DNA of 32,914 bases. It comes from Rubrobacteraceae bacterium. GTDB taxonomy: Bacteria; Actinomycetota; Rubrobacteria; Rubrobacterales; Rubrobacteraceae. Under the pieces are notes generated by a model. It saw only the letters and a list, made by a program, of their open reading frames with translations, did no database searches and was not told the origin of the DNA. The translations under genes were made by a program, and so were the position numbers. Below, piece after piece: positions 24,591 through 31,741 of the stretch. Location of the stretch: contig JAIMBO010000017.1 in NCBI GenBank assembly GCA_023511405.1, forward strand, positions 1 to 32,914, given 5' to 3'. Positions within the stretch are counted from its first letter, which is position 1, and every line of letters starts with the position of its first letter.

Positions 24591-26378
24591 ATGATCTGGT
24601 ACGTCATCCCGCTCGCGGCCCTCTTCGCCTGGCTTCTCACCGCGGCGAGGCTCCGGAGGGCGGCCACCGCAGAGGACTTCGTGCCTCTCCCCGGAAGGGT
24701 GCTCGTGCTCAGCGCCTCGGTCGGCGGGGGGCACGATGCGGCGGCCCGCGCGCTGGGCGGGAGGCTGGAGGAGTCCGGGCTCGTGGTGACGGTGGAGGAT
24801 GGTCTGCGGGCGATGAGCCCCGCGCTCGAGGTCCTGCTGCGGCGCGGGTACATGAACCAGGCGAGAGGCAGCGGCCGGATGCTGGCGTTCATCTTCGGCC
24901 TCACCTCGCAGCGGGCCTGCGTCTCGGTGGTCCGGACGCTGTGCGGGCTGCTGTACGCCGGCCGGCTGCGGCGCCTCCTCCTCGTCCACCGGCCCGAGAT
25001 GGTGATCTCGACGTATCCCCTCGTCACCCAGGCTCTCGGGAAGCTGCGCCGCCGGAACCTGGCTCCACCGGTGATCGCGGCCATCGCGGACTACGGCGTA
25101 CACCCGCTCTGGGTGCACCCGGACGTGGACCTGCACCTGGTCGTCTCGAAGCACTCGGCCGAGCTCGTCCGGCAAGCCGGGGGCCGGGCGGAGGTGGTGC
25201 GTTTCCCGGTGAGACTGGATCTTCACCAGAACCTCGACCGGAGGGAGGCCCGGAAGACGCTGAAACTCCCCCCGGAGGGCAGGCTGGCGCTGATCGTCGG
25301 TGGAGCGTGGGGGATAGGGGACCTGGAGACCGCCGCCCGGTGTGTGGTCGGGAGCGGGGTCCACACCGTGGTGGTGACCGGCAAGAACACCGCCCTCAAA
25401 GAGCGGCTCGGGCGGGCATTCTCCGGCCGGCGGGACGTCACGGTCTTCGGCTGGCGCGAGGACATGCCCCTGCTCATGGCCGCCTCGGACGTCCTGGTGC
25501 AGAACGCCGGAGGGATGACCTGCCTGGAGGCAAGGGAAGCCGGGCTCCCGATAGTGATGTTCGACCCGGTGCCCGGCCACGGCGAGTTCAACGCGCTCGC
25601 GATGGAGCGGGCCGGAGCCGCCCTCTGGCCCCGCACGGCCGAAGAGCTCGTCTCGATCCTCGAGAGCGGCGCCTACCGTGAGCTCCGGGCACCGGAACCC
25701 TCCCGAAACACGGATCCCGAAGACGTCCTCCGCGAAATCCCCCGGGAGCGCCCACTCCCCACCGCGGGCTCCACGCCCCTGCGCCCGGTTCTCGCCCCCC
25801 TCTTCGCGCTCGGGATGCTCGTCTGGCTCGTCTTCGCCTCCCCCGGCGCGGCGCTCGCCGTCGAGACGCTGCACCTGAAGATACCGGGGTACGACCCGCC
25901 CCCCGGCGAGATGGCCCTGGGGATAGAGACCTCGAACCCGGCCACGGCGAGCGCCGCAGAGAGCTTCGCCCGGCGGCACGGTCTCCCGCTCACCATCTTC
26001 GTGCGAGGGAAGGCCGGGGAGGGTCTCGTCCCGGCGCGCGGGGTGAACTTCGGGCTCATCGCCAGGAGGGGAGAAGGGATCACATCACCCTGGCGCAGCC
26101 GGGCGGCGCTGAAGCGCACGGCGGAGAAGCTCCGCCGCGAGCGGGGCATCCGGGTGCGCTATCTCCTCCCCGTCCCCAGGACGAACCTGGCCTCGCTCGC
26201 CACCGCCCCGCGGGGGATGCGGCCCGTGGCCCCGGAGAAGCCGGGCATGGTGGGCAACGGTCTCGTCGTGATAGACGCCTCGGGGATGAGCCCCCGGGCG
26301 GCGAGGGAGGCGCTGCGGGACGCGATGGCGCAGGCGAAGACGAAAGGTCTCGAGTGCGTGCCGCTCGGAAAGCTGTAG
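24591..26378 (+). CDS. GT28/MGDG-synthase-like glycosyltransferase fused to a degenerate deacetylase domain
   Basis: 595 aa from ATG 24591 (GGAGGAAAGGG upstream). After an N-terminal hydrophobic anchor (2-19), residues 35-200 match the MGDG synthase/UgtP N-terminal domain: LSASVGGGHDAAARAL from residue 40, then ADYGVHPLWVHPDVD. The GT28 C-terminal UDP-sugar domain follows with VFGWREDMPLLMAASDV and QNAGGMTCLEA. Such enzymes put galactose or glucose on diacylglycerol, or GlcNAc on lipid II. Unusually, a second hydrophobic segment (about 397-420) and 170 more residues follow. That tail has the rhythm of a NodB polysaccharide deacetylase (ALGIETSNPATASAAESF, LTIFVRGK, a final GLECVPLGKL), but the catalytic DD, HxxxH and RPPYG motifs are absent. 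The next gene is an intact deacetylase overlapping by 25 bases. Confidence 0.82.
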   Translation: MIWYVIPLAALFAWLLTAARLRRAATAEDFVPLPGRVLVLSASVGGGHDAAARALGGRLEESGLVVTVEDGLRAMSPALEVLLRRGYMNQARGSGRMLAFIFGLTSQRACVSVVRTLCGLLYAGRLRRLLLVHRPEMVISTYPLVTQALGKLRRRNLAPPVIAAIADYGVHPLWVHPDVDLHLVVSKHSAELVRQAGGRAEVVRFPVRLDLHQNLDRREARKTLKLPPEGRLALIVGGAWGIGDLETAARCVVGSGVHTVVVTGKNTALKERLGRAFSGRRDVTVFGWREDMPLLMAASDVLVQNAGGMTCLEAREAGLPIVMFDPVPGHGEFNALAMERAGAALWPRTAEELVSILESGAYRELRAPEPSRNTDPEDVLREIPRERPLPTAGSTPLRPVLAPLFALGMLVWLVFASPGAALAVETLHLKIPGYDPPPGEMALGIETSNPATASAAESFARRHGLPLTIFVRGKAGEGLVPARGVNFGLIARRGEGITSPWRSRAALKRTAEKLRRERGIRVRYLLPVPRTNLASLATAPRGMRPVAPEKPGMVGNGLVVIDASGMSPRAAREALRDAMAQAKTKGLECVPLGKL

Positions 26379-27052
26379 GGGCCGGGCTGGCGCTCGCCGC
26401 GGCCTACGCCGCCCCGGCAGCCTTCCGGCTTCCGCCGGCCGGGGTCCTCTTCCGACCCCTGACCCGGGTGGAGGGGAACCGCGTGGCGCTGACCTTCGAC
26501 GACGGTCCGGCTCACTCCACGGAACGCTTCCTGGAAATCCTGCAGGAGCGCGGGGTGCGGGCCACGTTCTTCGTCGTCGGAGAGCAGGTCGAGGCCAACC
26601 CGGGCATCCTCGAGGAGATCGCTTCCTGCGGGCACGAGATCGGACTGCACTGCCACCGGCACCGCAACCACCTGCGCCTGGGCCCGAAGGCGACGCTCGA
26701 GGACCTGCGAAGGGGGGCCGGGATCATCGAAGAGGTCCTCGGCCGGCGGGTCGCACTCTACCGTCCACCCTACGGGGTCTTCAACGCCGCCTCGTGGTCG
26801 TGGTGCGGCAGGAGGGGCTACCGCCGGGTGCTCTGGTCGCGCTGGGGGAAGGACTGGGAAGAGGGAGCCACACCGTCGAGCGTGCTGCGCAACCTCGGAT
26901 CTCCGGAAGCAGGAGAGATCGTGCTGCTGCACGACGCCGACCGCTACTCCGCACCAGGCTCCTGGCGCAACACGCTGGCCGCGCTGCCGGAACTCCTGGA
27001 ACAACTCTCCGAGAGAGGCATCGGGGCGGGGCCGGTGGGGAGGTCGAGCTAG
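26354..27052 (+). CDS. Polysaccharide deacetylase (NodB/CE4 family)
   Basis: 232 aa from GTG 26354, AAAGG 6 bases upstream, overlapping the end of the GT28 gene. An N-terminal hydrophobic stretch (8-30) acts as signal or anchor. All CE4 motifs are intact: TFDDGP at 47-52 (Asp49 base, Asp50 metal), HEIGLHCHRH at 94-103 (His99 and His103 metal ligands), RPPYG at 137-141, and LLHDADR near 195. It removes N-acetyl groups from an extracytoplasmic polysaccharide such as peptidoglycan or an amino-sugar glycolipid, using a divalent metal. Linkage to a lipid glycosyltransferase suggests a GlcNAc-bearing lipid or glycan as substrate. Confidence 0.92.
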   Translation: MRAARKAVGAGLALAAAYAAPAAFRLPPAGVLFRPLTRVEGNRVALTFDDGPAHSTERFLEILQERGVRATFFVVGEQVEANPGILEEIASCGHEIGLHCHRHRNHLRLGPKATLEDLRRGAGIIEEVLGRRVALYRPPYGVFNAASWSWCGRRGYRRVLWSRWGKDWEEGATPSSVLRNLGSPEAGEIVLLHDADRYSAPGSWRNTLAALPELLEQLSERGIGAGPVGRSS

Positions 27053-27939
27053 TGCATACCAGCCTCCTTCTGGGCATCGCGCTCGCGCTCGCCTCCACCT
27101 TCGCGTACAACGGCTCGGCGGTGCTGCTCGCGGTGGCGGCCCGCCGCCGCTCGCGGGGCAAGCCGCTCGTGCTGGAGGCGGGCAGGGACACCAGCGGCGT
27201 GGGAGGGGTGCTGCTCGACGCCTCCGGATGGGTGCTCGAAGCCGCCGCGCTCGCGCTCATCCCGCTCACGCTGGTCCGGGTGTTGAGCTCCGCCGGGCTC
27301 GGGATGCTCCTGGCCCTGAGCGGCAGGATGCTCGGAGAACCACTCGGGCGGACGAAGCTCACCGGAGCCGCGCTCGTCGGGGTCGGGGTGGTCGCGGTCG
27401 GCATCTCACCGCCCCGCTACGGCGGGGCGGCACCCGCCGCCTGGGAATGGGGGGTGATGGTCGCGCTGGTGGTGCCGGTCGCCCTCTGCTACTACGTGCT
27501 CCGGGCGCTCGGCCAGCCCCAGGCCTCCCGCCTCTTCGGCGCCGTCTTCGCCGGGGTGGCCTTCGCGACGAGCGGCATCTTCACCAAGGGGGCGGTGGAC
27601 CTCTTCTCCTCCGGAGCCCCCCTCTTCTCCGCGAGCCCGGACCATCCGCGAGGGCTCGCCCTCCCGCTCGCCCTGCTCGGAGCCGGGATGCTCGCGAGCG
27701 GGGTGCTGGCCTTCGAGGCGCAGATGAAATCGCTGCGCCACGTCCACGCCTCGGTCGTCACCCCGGTCGTGCTCGCGTTGCACACCGTGATCCCGATAGC
27801 CGCGGCCCCCTTCCTCTTCGACGAGCGGTGGCCGTCGAGCCCGCTCCTGCAGGCGGTGCTCGGCCTCGGCGTCTTCCTCACCCTGCTCGGCACGCTCGTG
27901 CTCTCCGCGGACGGCTCGAAGGAGCTGGAGGTCCCCTGA
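27052..27939 (+). CDS. DMT-superfamily (EamA/NIPA-like) membrane transporter
   Basis: 295 aa from GTG 27052, which shares one base with the deacetylase stop (TAGTG) and has GGGGAGG about 9 bases upstream. It has about nine or ten hydrophobic helices in two halves, as in DMT exporters: ALALASTFAYNGSAVLL at the start, RVLSSAGLGMLLALSGRMLG in the first half and SVVTPVVLALHTVIPIAAAP near the end. The family carries small metabolites, sugar nucleotides or Mg2+. No substrate can be named. Its tight overlap with GT28 and deacetylase genes places it in the same envelope operon. Confidence 0.8.
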   Translation: MHTSLLLGIALALASTFAYNGSAVLLAVAARRRSRGKPLVLEAGRDTSGVGGVLLDASGWVLEAAALALIPLTLVRVLSSAGLGMLLALSGRMLGEPLGRTKLTGAALVGVGVVAVGISPPRYGGAAPAAWEWGVMVALVVPVALCYYVLRALGQPQASRLFGAVFAGVAFATSGIFTKGAVDLFSSGAPLFSASPDHPRGLALPLALLGAGMLASGVLAFEAQMKSLRHVHASVVTPVVLALHTVIPIAAAPFLFDERWPSSPLLQAVLGLGVFLTLLGTLVLSADGSKELEVP

Positions 27940-27948
27940 AAGGTATTT

Positions 27949-27966
27949 CTCTCACGAACCTCTCAG
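27949..27966 (+). promoter_or_regulatory. Two-unit 11-bp repeat upstream of gtrA-like gene (weak)
   Basis: CTCTCAC (27949-27955) and CTCTCAG (27960-27966) are spaced by 11 bases and resemble the TTCTCAG/TTCTCAT units of the PAP2 array. Only two units are present, so this is weak evidence of the same operator family. It lies 23 bases before the GtrA start. Confidence 0.2.
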
Positions 27967-27988
27967 GAAAGAGAGGGAAAATCCCGGC

Positions 27989-28486
27989 GTGGCACGGATG
28001 AGAAGGGAGTTCTTCGCCAGCTACGCCCGGTTCTCGCTCGTCGGGCTCTCCAACGGCGTCGTGGACTACGGAGCGCTGAACCTGCTCATGCTCCTCTTTC
28101 CCACCCGCCACCCGGTCCTGCTCGCCTCCTACAACGTCGTCGCGCTCATCCTGGCCAACGCGAACAGCTACGTCTGGAACAGCCGCTGGACCTTCCGGGG
28201 CCGCAGCGACCGCTCCCCGAGAGAGCTCCTGCTCTTCTCCAGTCAGGCCGCCCTGAACATCCTGGTGGCGGGCGGCGTGATCTGGGGCGTCTCCTCGCTG
28301 CTCTTCGCGGACACCAACCTGCCCTCCCTCGTCGTCGGCGACGCGGCGAAGGTCACCTCGAGCGTGGTCGCGACGACCCTGAGCTTTCTAGTGCTGCGCT
28401 ACGTGGTCTTCCGGGAGCGCCCGCGGGGCGAACGGATGCCGGACCTGCCGGAAGCCACCACGCCACCCTGCCGGAGCTCCCGCTAG
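27989..28486 (+). CDS. GtrA-family membrane protein
   Basis: 165 aa from GTG 27989 (GAGAGGG about 11 bases upstream; ATG 27998 is an alternative). Four membrane helices, with the GtrA fingerprint FSLVGLSNGVVDYGALN in the first helix, ANANSYVWNSRWTF after the second and LSFLVLRYVVF in the last. GtrA-like proteins are thought to help move polyprenyl-phosphate-linked sugars across the membrane or to assist GT-C transferases. It is the last gene in the 24.6-28.5 kb operon and would suit the polyprenyl-phosphate sugar chemistry of the 7.5-13.3 kb region. Its stop shares CTAG with the convergent reductase gene. Confidence 0.88.
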   Translation: MARMRREFFASYARFSLVGLSNGVVDYGALNLLMLLFPTRHPVLLASYNVVALILANANSYVWNSRWTFRGRSDRSPRELLLFSSQAALNILVAGGVIWGVSSLLFADTNLPSLVVGDAAKVTSSVVATTLSFLVLRYVVFRERPRGERMPDLPEATTPPCRSSR

Positions 28487-28492
28487 AGCTCC
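28473..28492. terminator. Hairpin at the CTAG shared by gtrA-like gene and rfbD
   Basis: GGAGCTC (28473-28479) and GAGCTCC (28486-28492) form a 7-bp stem with a 6-base loop. The TAG stops of both genes lie in the loop and at its edge (28483-28486). It is similar in layout to the hairpin at 2965-2989. No U-tract follows. Confidence 0.4.
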
Positions 28493-29307
28493 CTCGAGAG
28501 GTAATCGGAGAGCGCCTCGCGCCAGTGGCGCATCGCCGGCCCGTCCGGCGAGGACAGGACGCCGTTGGCGGGCCGGGCGGCGGGGAGGGGGTACTCGGAG
28601 CTCTTGATCGGGGAGAGGTCGGCCTCGATCCCGGCGAGGGTGAAGATCTCGCGGGCGAAGTCGTACCACGAGCAAGACCCGGAGTTGGTCGCGTGGTAGA
28701 GCCCGTAGAGGCCGCGCGAGACGATCTCCGCTATCGCCCCGGCGAGGTCGCGGGCGTAGGTCGGGGAGATGTACTCGTCGTCCTTCACCTTGAGCGATCT
28801 TCCCTCCCCCGCGGCCCGCAGCATCGTACGCACGAAGTTGTGTCCCTCGCCGTAGACCCCGGCGGAGCGGACCACGTACCAGCGGCGGCACAGACGCATC
28901 ACGTACTCCTCCCCGGCGAGCTTGGTCCTCCCGTAGACGCTCAAGGGGTTGGGCGGGTCGAAGGGTTCGTAGGGGCTCTCCGAGGTTCCGTCGAAGACGT
29001 AGTTGGTGCTCACGTGCAAGAGCTCGATCCCCCGCCGCTCGCAGAGCTGGGCCAGGTTGCGCGGCCCGAGCGCGTTCACCCGGTAGGCGAGCTCCCGCTC
29101 CGTCTCGCAGCCGTCGACGTTGGTGTAGGCAGCGGCGTTGATCACGAGCTCCGGGGCGTGCTCCTTCAGCGCCGCCTCGACCGCCGGATAGTCCGCCACG
29201 TCGAGCTCCTCGTGCGAGAACGGCACGACCTCCCTCCCCTCCTCGGGCAGGACGCGGGCGAGCTCCCGCCCGAGCTGTCCCGCTGCACCGGTAAGAAGCA
29301 CCTTCAT
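28483..29307 (-). CDS. rfbD: dTDP-4-dehydrorhamnose reductase
   Basis: 274 aa from ATG 29307 with GGAGGAG 7-8 bases upstream. It reduces dTDP-4-dehydro-L-rhamnose to dTDP-L-rhamnose with NAD(P)H, the last step of the RmlABCD route. The NAD loop GAAGQLG is at 7-13, INAAAYTNVDGCE at 56-68, STNYVFDG at 100-107 (usually STDYVFDG) and the catalytic YGRTK with Tyr125 and Lys129, then the VVRSAGVYG segment. RmlA, B and C are not in this window. Two glycosyltransferases precede it, one of rhamnosyltransferase type, which explains the need for the donor. Confidence 0.93.
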   Translation of the reverse strand: MKVLLTGAAGQLGRELARVLPEEGREVVPFSHEELDVADYPAVEAALKEHAPELVINAAAYTNVDGCETERELAYRVNALGPRNLAQLCERRGIELLHVSTNYVFDGTSESPYEPFDPPNPLSVYGRTKLAGEEYVMRLCRRWYVVRSAGVYGEGHNFVRTMLRAAGEGRSLKVKDDEYISPTYARDLAGAIAEIVSRGLYGLYHATNSGSCSWYDFAREIFTLAGIEADLSPIKSSEYPLPAARPANGVLSSPDGPAMRHWREALSDYLSREL

Positions 29308-29322
29308 CCCGTCTCTCCTCCT

Positions 29323-30657
29323 CTAGCCTCCGGCGAGTGAATCGTAGAGCGCCTCGAGCTCGGCGGCGTACTCGCTGGTGGTCTTGACCGGTCCTATCCC
29401 CTCCCGCAACCTCGCGAGCAGCCCGGGCTCGGAGGCGAGCCGGCGCAGCTGCCGGCCGAGGTCTTCGGCGTCGTCCGCCGCGAAGAGGAGGCCGTTCTCT
29501 CCCGGACGCACGAACTCGGACATCCCGCCGAGGTCCGCGGCGAGGACCGGAATCCCGGCGGCGAACGCCTCGAAGACGACGCCGGGGGCGTTCTCGTACC
29601 AGCGGGAGGGAACCGCGAGCACGTCCATCCCCGCGAGGACCTTCCCGATCTCCCGGCGCACGAAGGGACCGGCGAGCTCGATCCTGCCGTCCGGGGCCGC
29701 GAGCTCGCGCAGCTTCCGCACGTACCCCGCGTCGGGGCCGGGGGAGCCGTGGAGCCTCAGCCCGGCCGGCAGATCCGGCGCCCGGAGGAACGCCTCGATC
29801 AGGAGATCGGGGCCCTTGTGCGGCGCGAGCGTCCCGACGAACCCGACCCGGAGCGGGGGCACCTCGCGCGGCGGGACCTTCTCTATCCCGCCGGTGTCTA
29901 TCCCGTAGACCGAGACCGAGATCCTGCCCCGCCCGAGGCCGTTGGCCTCGAGCAGCTCGCGCGTGAGCCGGGTGTAGGCGAGGATGTGGTCGACGAGAGC
30001 GAGCTGCCGCCGGACGTACCCGGCCCGCTCCCGCAGGTCGCGCACCTGCCCCAGAGGAAAGATCCTCCTGGCGAGCGGGGTGCGCGAGGCCAGCCCCACG
30101 GCCCGCAGGGCCGCGTCCGGCATCAGCCCCACCGCACGCGAGAGCCCGCCGTCCGGGCTGCGCGAGGCCAGGCACCTCAGGCAGTGGTGGAGCTCGGGTC
30201 CCCGGCAGAGGACCCCGTCGTGGCGGTAGAGGTCGACCACCGGGCAGATGCTCCAGAAGTCCGCCGCGGTAAAGACGACCGGTATCCCCAGCCCCTTGAA
30301 GGCCGGGACGACGGAGGCCGAGAGTCCCTGCAGGTGCATCGCGTGCACCACGTCCGGTCCGAACTCCCGGGCGCAGGCGCGCGCCACCTCCGTCATATGC
30401 GGGTTCTCGTAGTTGAGCCGGTAGGGGCGGGAGAGCCCTTCCCGGGGCCGGCCCACCCTGCGGACGGGCACCCCCTCGTAGACGTAATCGCGCACCTCCC
30501 CGGGCTCGATGTCGCCGTGCGGGGCGCTGCGCCGTGCCGCCAGGACGAAGACCTCGTGCCCCCGGGAGCGCAGCTCGCGCGCCAGGTTCAGCGTCACCAC
30601 CTCGACACCGGCCGAGCTCTCCGGGAAGAACTGATGGGCGCAGAAGAGTATCCTCAC
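29323..30657 (-). CDS. GT4-family glycosyltransferase
   Basis: 444 aa from GTG 30657, which overlaps the TGA of the preceding GT2 gene as GTGA; the larger open frame extending upstream is not coding. It has a GT-B fold: an N-terminal domain beginning MRILFCAHQFFPESSAGVEV and a C-terminal nucleotide-sugar domain with VGFVGTLAPHKGPDLLIEA, VPSRWYENAPGVVFEAFAAG and VLAADLGGMSEF, the usual GT4 donor-site motifs including the E-x7-E pair. A middle segment with several cysteines (GVLCRGPELHHCLRCL) is typical of large GT4 enzymes of this sort. It probably adds a sugar to an envelope polysaccharide. The reductase gene follows 15 bases downstream. Confidence 0.9.
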   Translation of the reverse strand: MRILFCAHQFFPESSAGVEVVTLNLARELRSRGHEVFVLAARRSAPHGDIEPGEVRDYVYEGVPVRRVGRPREGLSRPYRLNYENPHMTEVARACAREFGPDVVHAMHLQGLSASVVPAFKGLGIPVVFTAADFWSICPVVDLYRHDGVLCRGPELHHCLRCLASRSPDGGLSRAVGLMPDAALRAVGLASRTPLARRIFPLGQVRDLRERAGYVRRQLALVDHILAYTRLTRELLEANGLGRGRISVSVYGIDTGGIEKVPPREVPPLRVGFVGTLAPHKGPDLLIEAFLRAPDLPAGLRLHGSPGPDAGYVRKLRELAAPDGRIELAGPFVRREIGKVLAGMDVLAVPSRWYENAPGVVFEAFAAGIPVLAADLGGMSEFVRPGENGLLFAADDAEDLGRQLRRLASEPGLLARLREGIGPVKTTSEYAAELEALYDSLAGG

Positions 30658-31580
30658 AGACCGCCCCCGATCAGACGCTCCAGACGCGGGCCGTCCGACG
30701 CGGCGAGCAGAGTCCCGAGGCCGTTCGCCGCGGCGTACGAGGCGGCCCGGGGCGCGTGCCGCAGCGCCCCGAGGGGCCCCGCCTCGCACCAGAGCCCGCG
30801 CAGGAGGTGGGCCAGATCCGCCGCCCCCGAGAGGAGGGCCGCCGGGGGGGAGACCTCGACCCCGAAGAGCTCCCGCAAAAGACGCGCCTCGGTGTAGCGT
30901 CGCCTCAGGTCGTAGCGAAATCCCCGCTCGTGCGAGTGGTAGACGACGGAGCGCGGCTCGTAGACGAGGGCGTATCCCGCCTCGACGACGCGCCGCCCCC
31001 ACCGGAGATCCTCCCCGAAGCCGCCCTCCTCGAACGGGATCTCCTCCCAGACCGACCGCCGGATGCAGGAGCTCACGTCGTCGAAGGCGGCGGCGAGCCG
31101 CCGCTCGGCCGGAGTCAGCGCCCCGAGTCCCCGCGGGGCCCGCTGCACCCTGCGCCTCTCCGACGCAGCGAGGGAGCCTCGCGCCAGTACCCGGGTGAGC
31201 GGGGTGGCCTCCGGACGCGGTAGCTGCCTGCCGTAGACCCCGGCGACCGAAGGGTCTCCTTCGAGATCCTCGACCATCGCGGAGAGCCAGCCGCCGTCCG
31301 CCGGGAGCGCGTCCTGCACGACGAACGCCACGTACTCGCCGCGCGAGAGCGAGACCCCGAAGTTGCGCGCGGCCCCGTGGTCGAAGCTCCCCGGCGGGAT
31401 CTCGTGCACCAGCGCCCCGAACCTCCGGGCCGTCTCGACCGTGCCGTCGTCGGAGCCCGAGTCGACCACGACGACCTCGACGACGAAATCTCCCCTCTGC
31501 GCGGCCATCCTCTCGAGGAGCAGCCCGAAGCCCGGTCCGGCGTTGCGGGTGAGCACCACCACCGAGACCTCTCCTCTCAC
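30654..31580 (-). CDS. GT2 glycosyltransferase, rhamnosyltransferase-like
   Basis: 308 aa from GTG 31580. A GTG at 31562 (6 codons in) has AGGAGAGG at better spacing and may be the true start. A GT-A fold is seen: SVVVLTRNAG at the N-terminus, VVVDSGSDDGTVE, then FDHGAARNFG, which is common in rhamnosyltransferases, and the metal site region VVQDALP in place of DxD. The later FDDVSSCIRRSVWEEIPFEE and FGEDLRWGRR segments form the acceptor side (ED-x-x-W). It is the first gene of the operon with a GT4 enzyme and rfbD. A run of nine C precedes the start on the plus strand. Confidence 0.88.
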   Translation of the reverse strand: MRGEVSVVVLTRNAGPGFGLLLERMAAQRGDFVVEVVVVDSGSDDGTVETARRFGALVHEIPPGSFDHGAARNFGVSLSRGEYVAFVVQDALPADGGWLSAMVEDLEGDPSVAGVYGRQLPRPEATPLTRVLARGSLAASERRRVQRAPRGLGALTPAERRLAAAFDDVSSCIRRSVWEEIPFEEGGFGEDLRWGRRVVEAGYALVYEPRSVVYHSHERGFRYDLRRRYTEARLLRELFGVEVSPPAALLSGAADLAHLLRGLWCEAGPLGALRHAPRAASYAAANGLGTLLAASDGPRLERLIGGGL

Positions 31581-31591
31581 CGGGGATCACG

Positions 31592-31600
31592 CCCCCCCCC
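31592..31600. repeat. Nine-base homopolymer (C on plus, G on minus) in the GT2 leader
   Basis: Nine consecutive C lie 12 bases upstream of the GT2 start and 142 bases before the divergent amidase start. The tract is outside both coding frames because an in-frame stop lies between it and the GT2 start. Slippage here could change spacing of promoter or leader elements of the GT2 operon. Confidence 0.6.
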
Positions 31601-31639
31601 GGGCATCGCGGCCACGCATCAGGGAGGCATTCTATCCTC

Positions 31640-31706
31640 CCGGTGTGGATTTCACACCGGAAGACGGCTCTCGGGGCTTAAGTTTCGTTCGCTTTTGTCC
31701 GATAAT
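31640..31706 (+). promoter_or_regulatory. Inverted repeat and candidate promoter of the amidase gene
   Basis: CCGGTGTG (31640-31647) and CACACCGG (31653-31660) are exact inverted repeats with a 5-base spacer, suitable as an operator or small hairpin. Downstream TTAAGT (31678-31683), 17 bases and GATAAT (31701-31706) may be the promoter, 35 bases before the amidase start. I see no riboswitch with confidence in this 161-base gap. Confidence 0.4.
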
Positions 31707-31741
31707 TCTTCCAGTACTTCGCAATGTTTCGGAGGGGGAAT

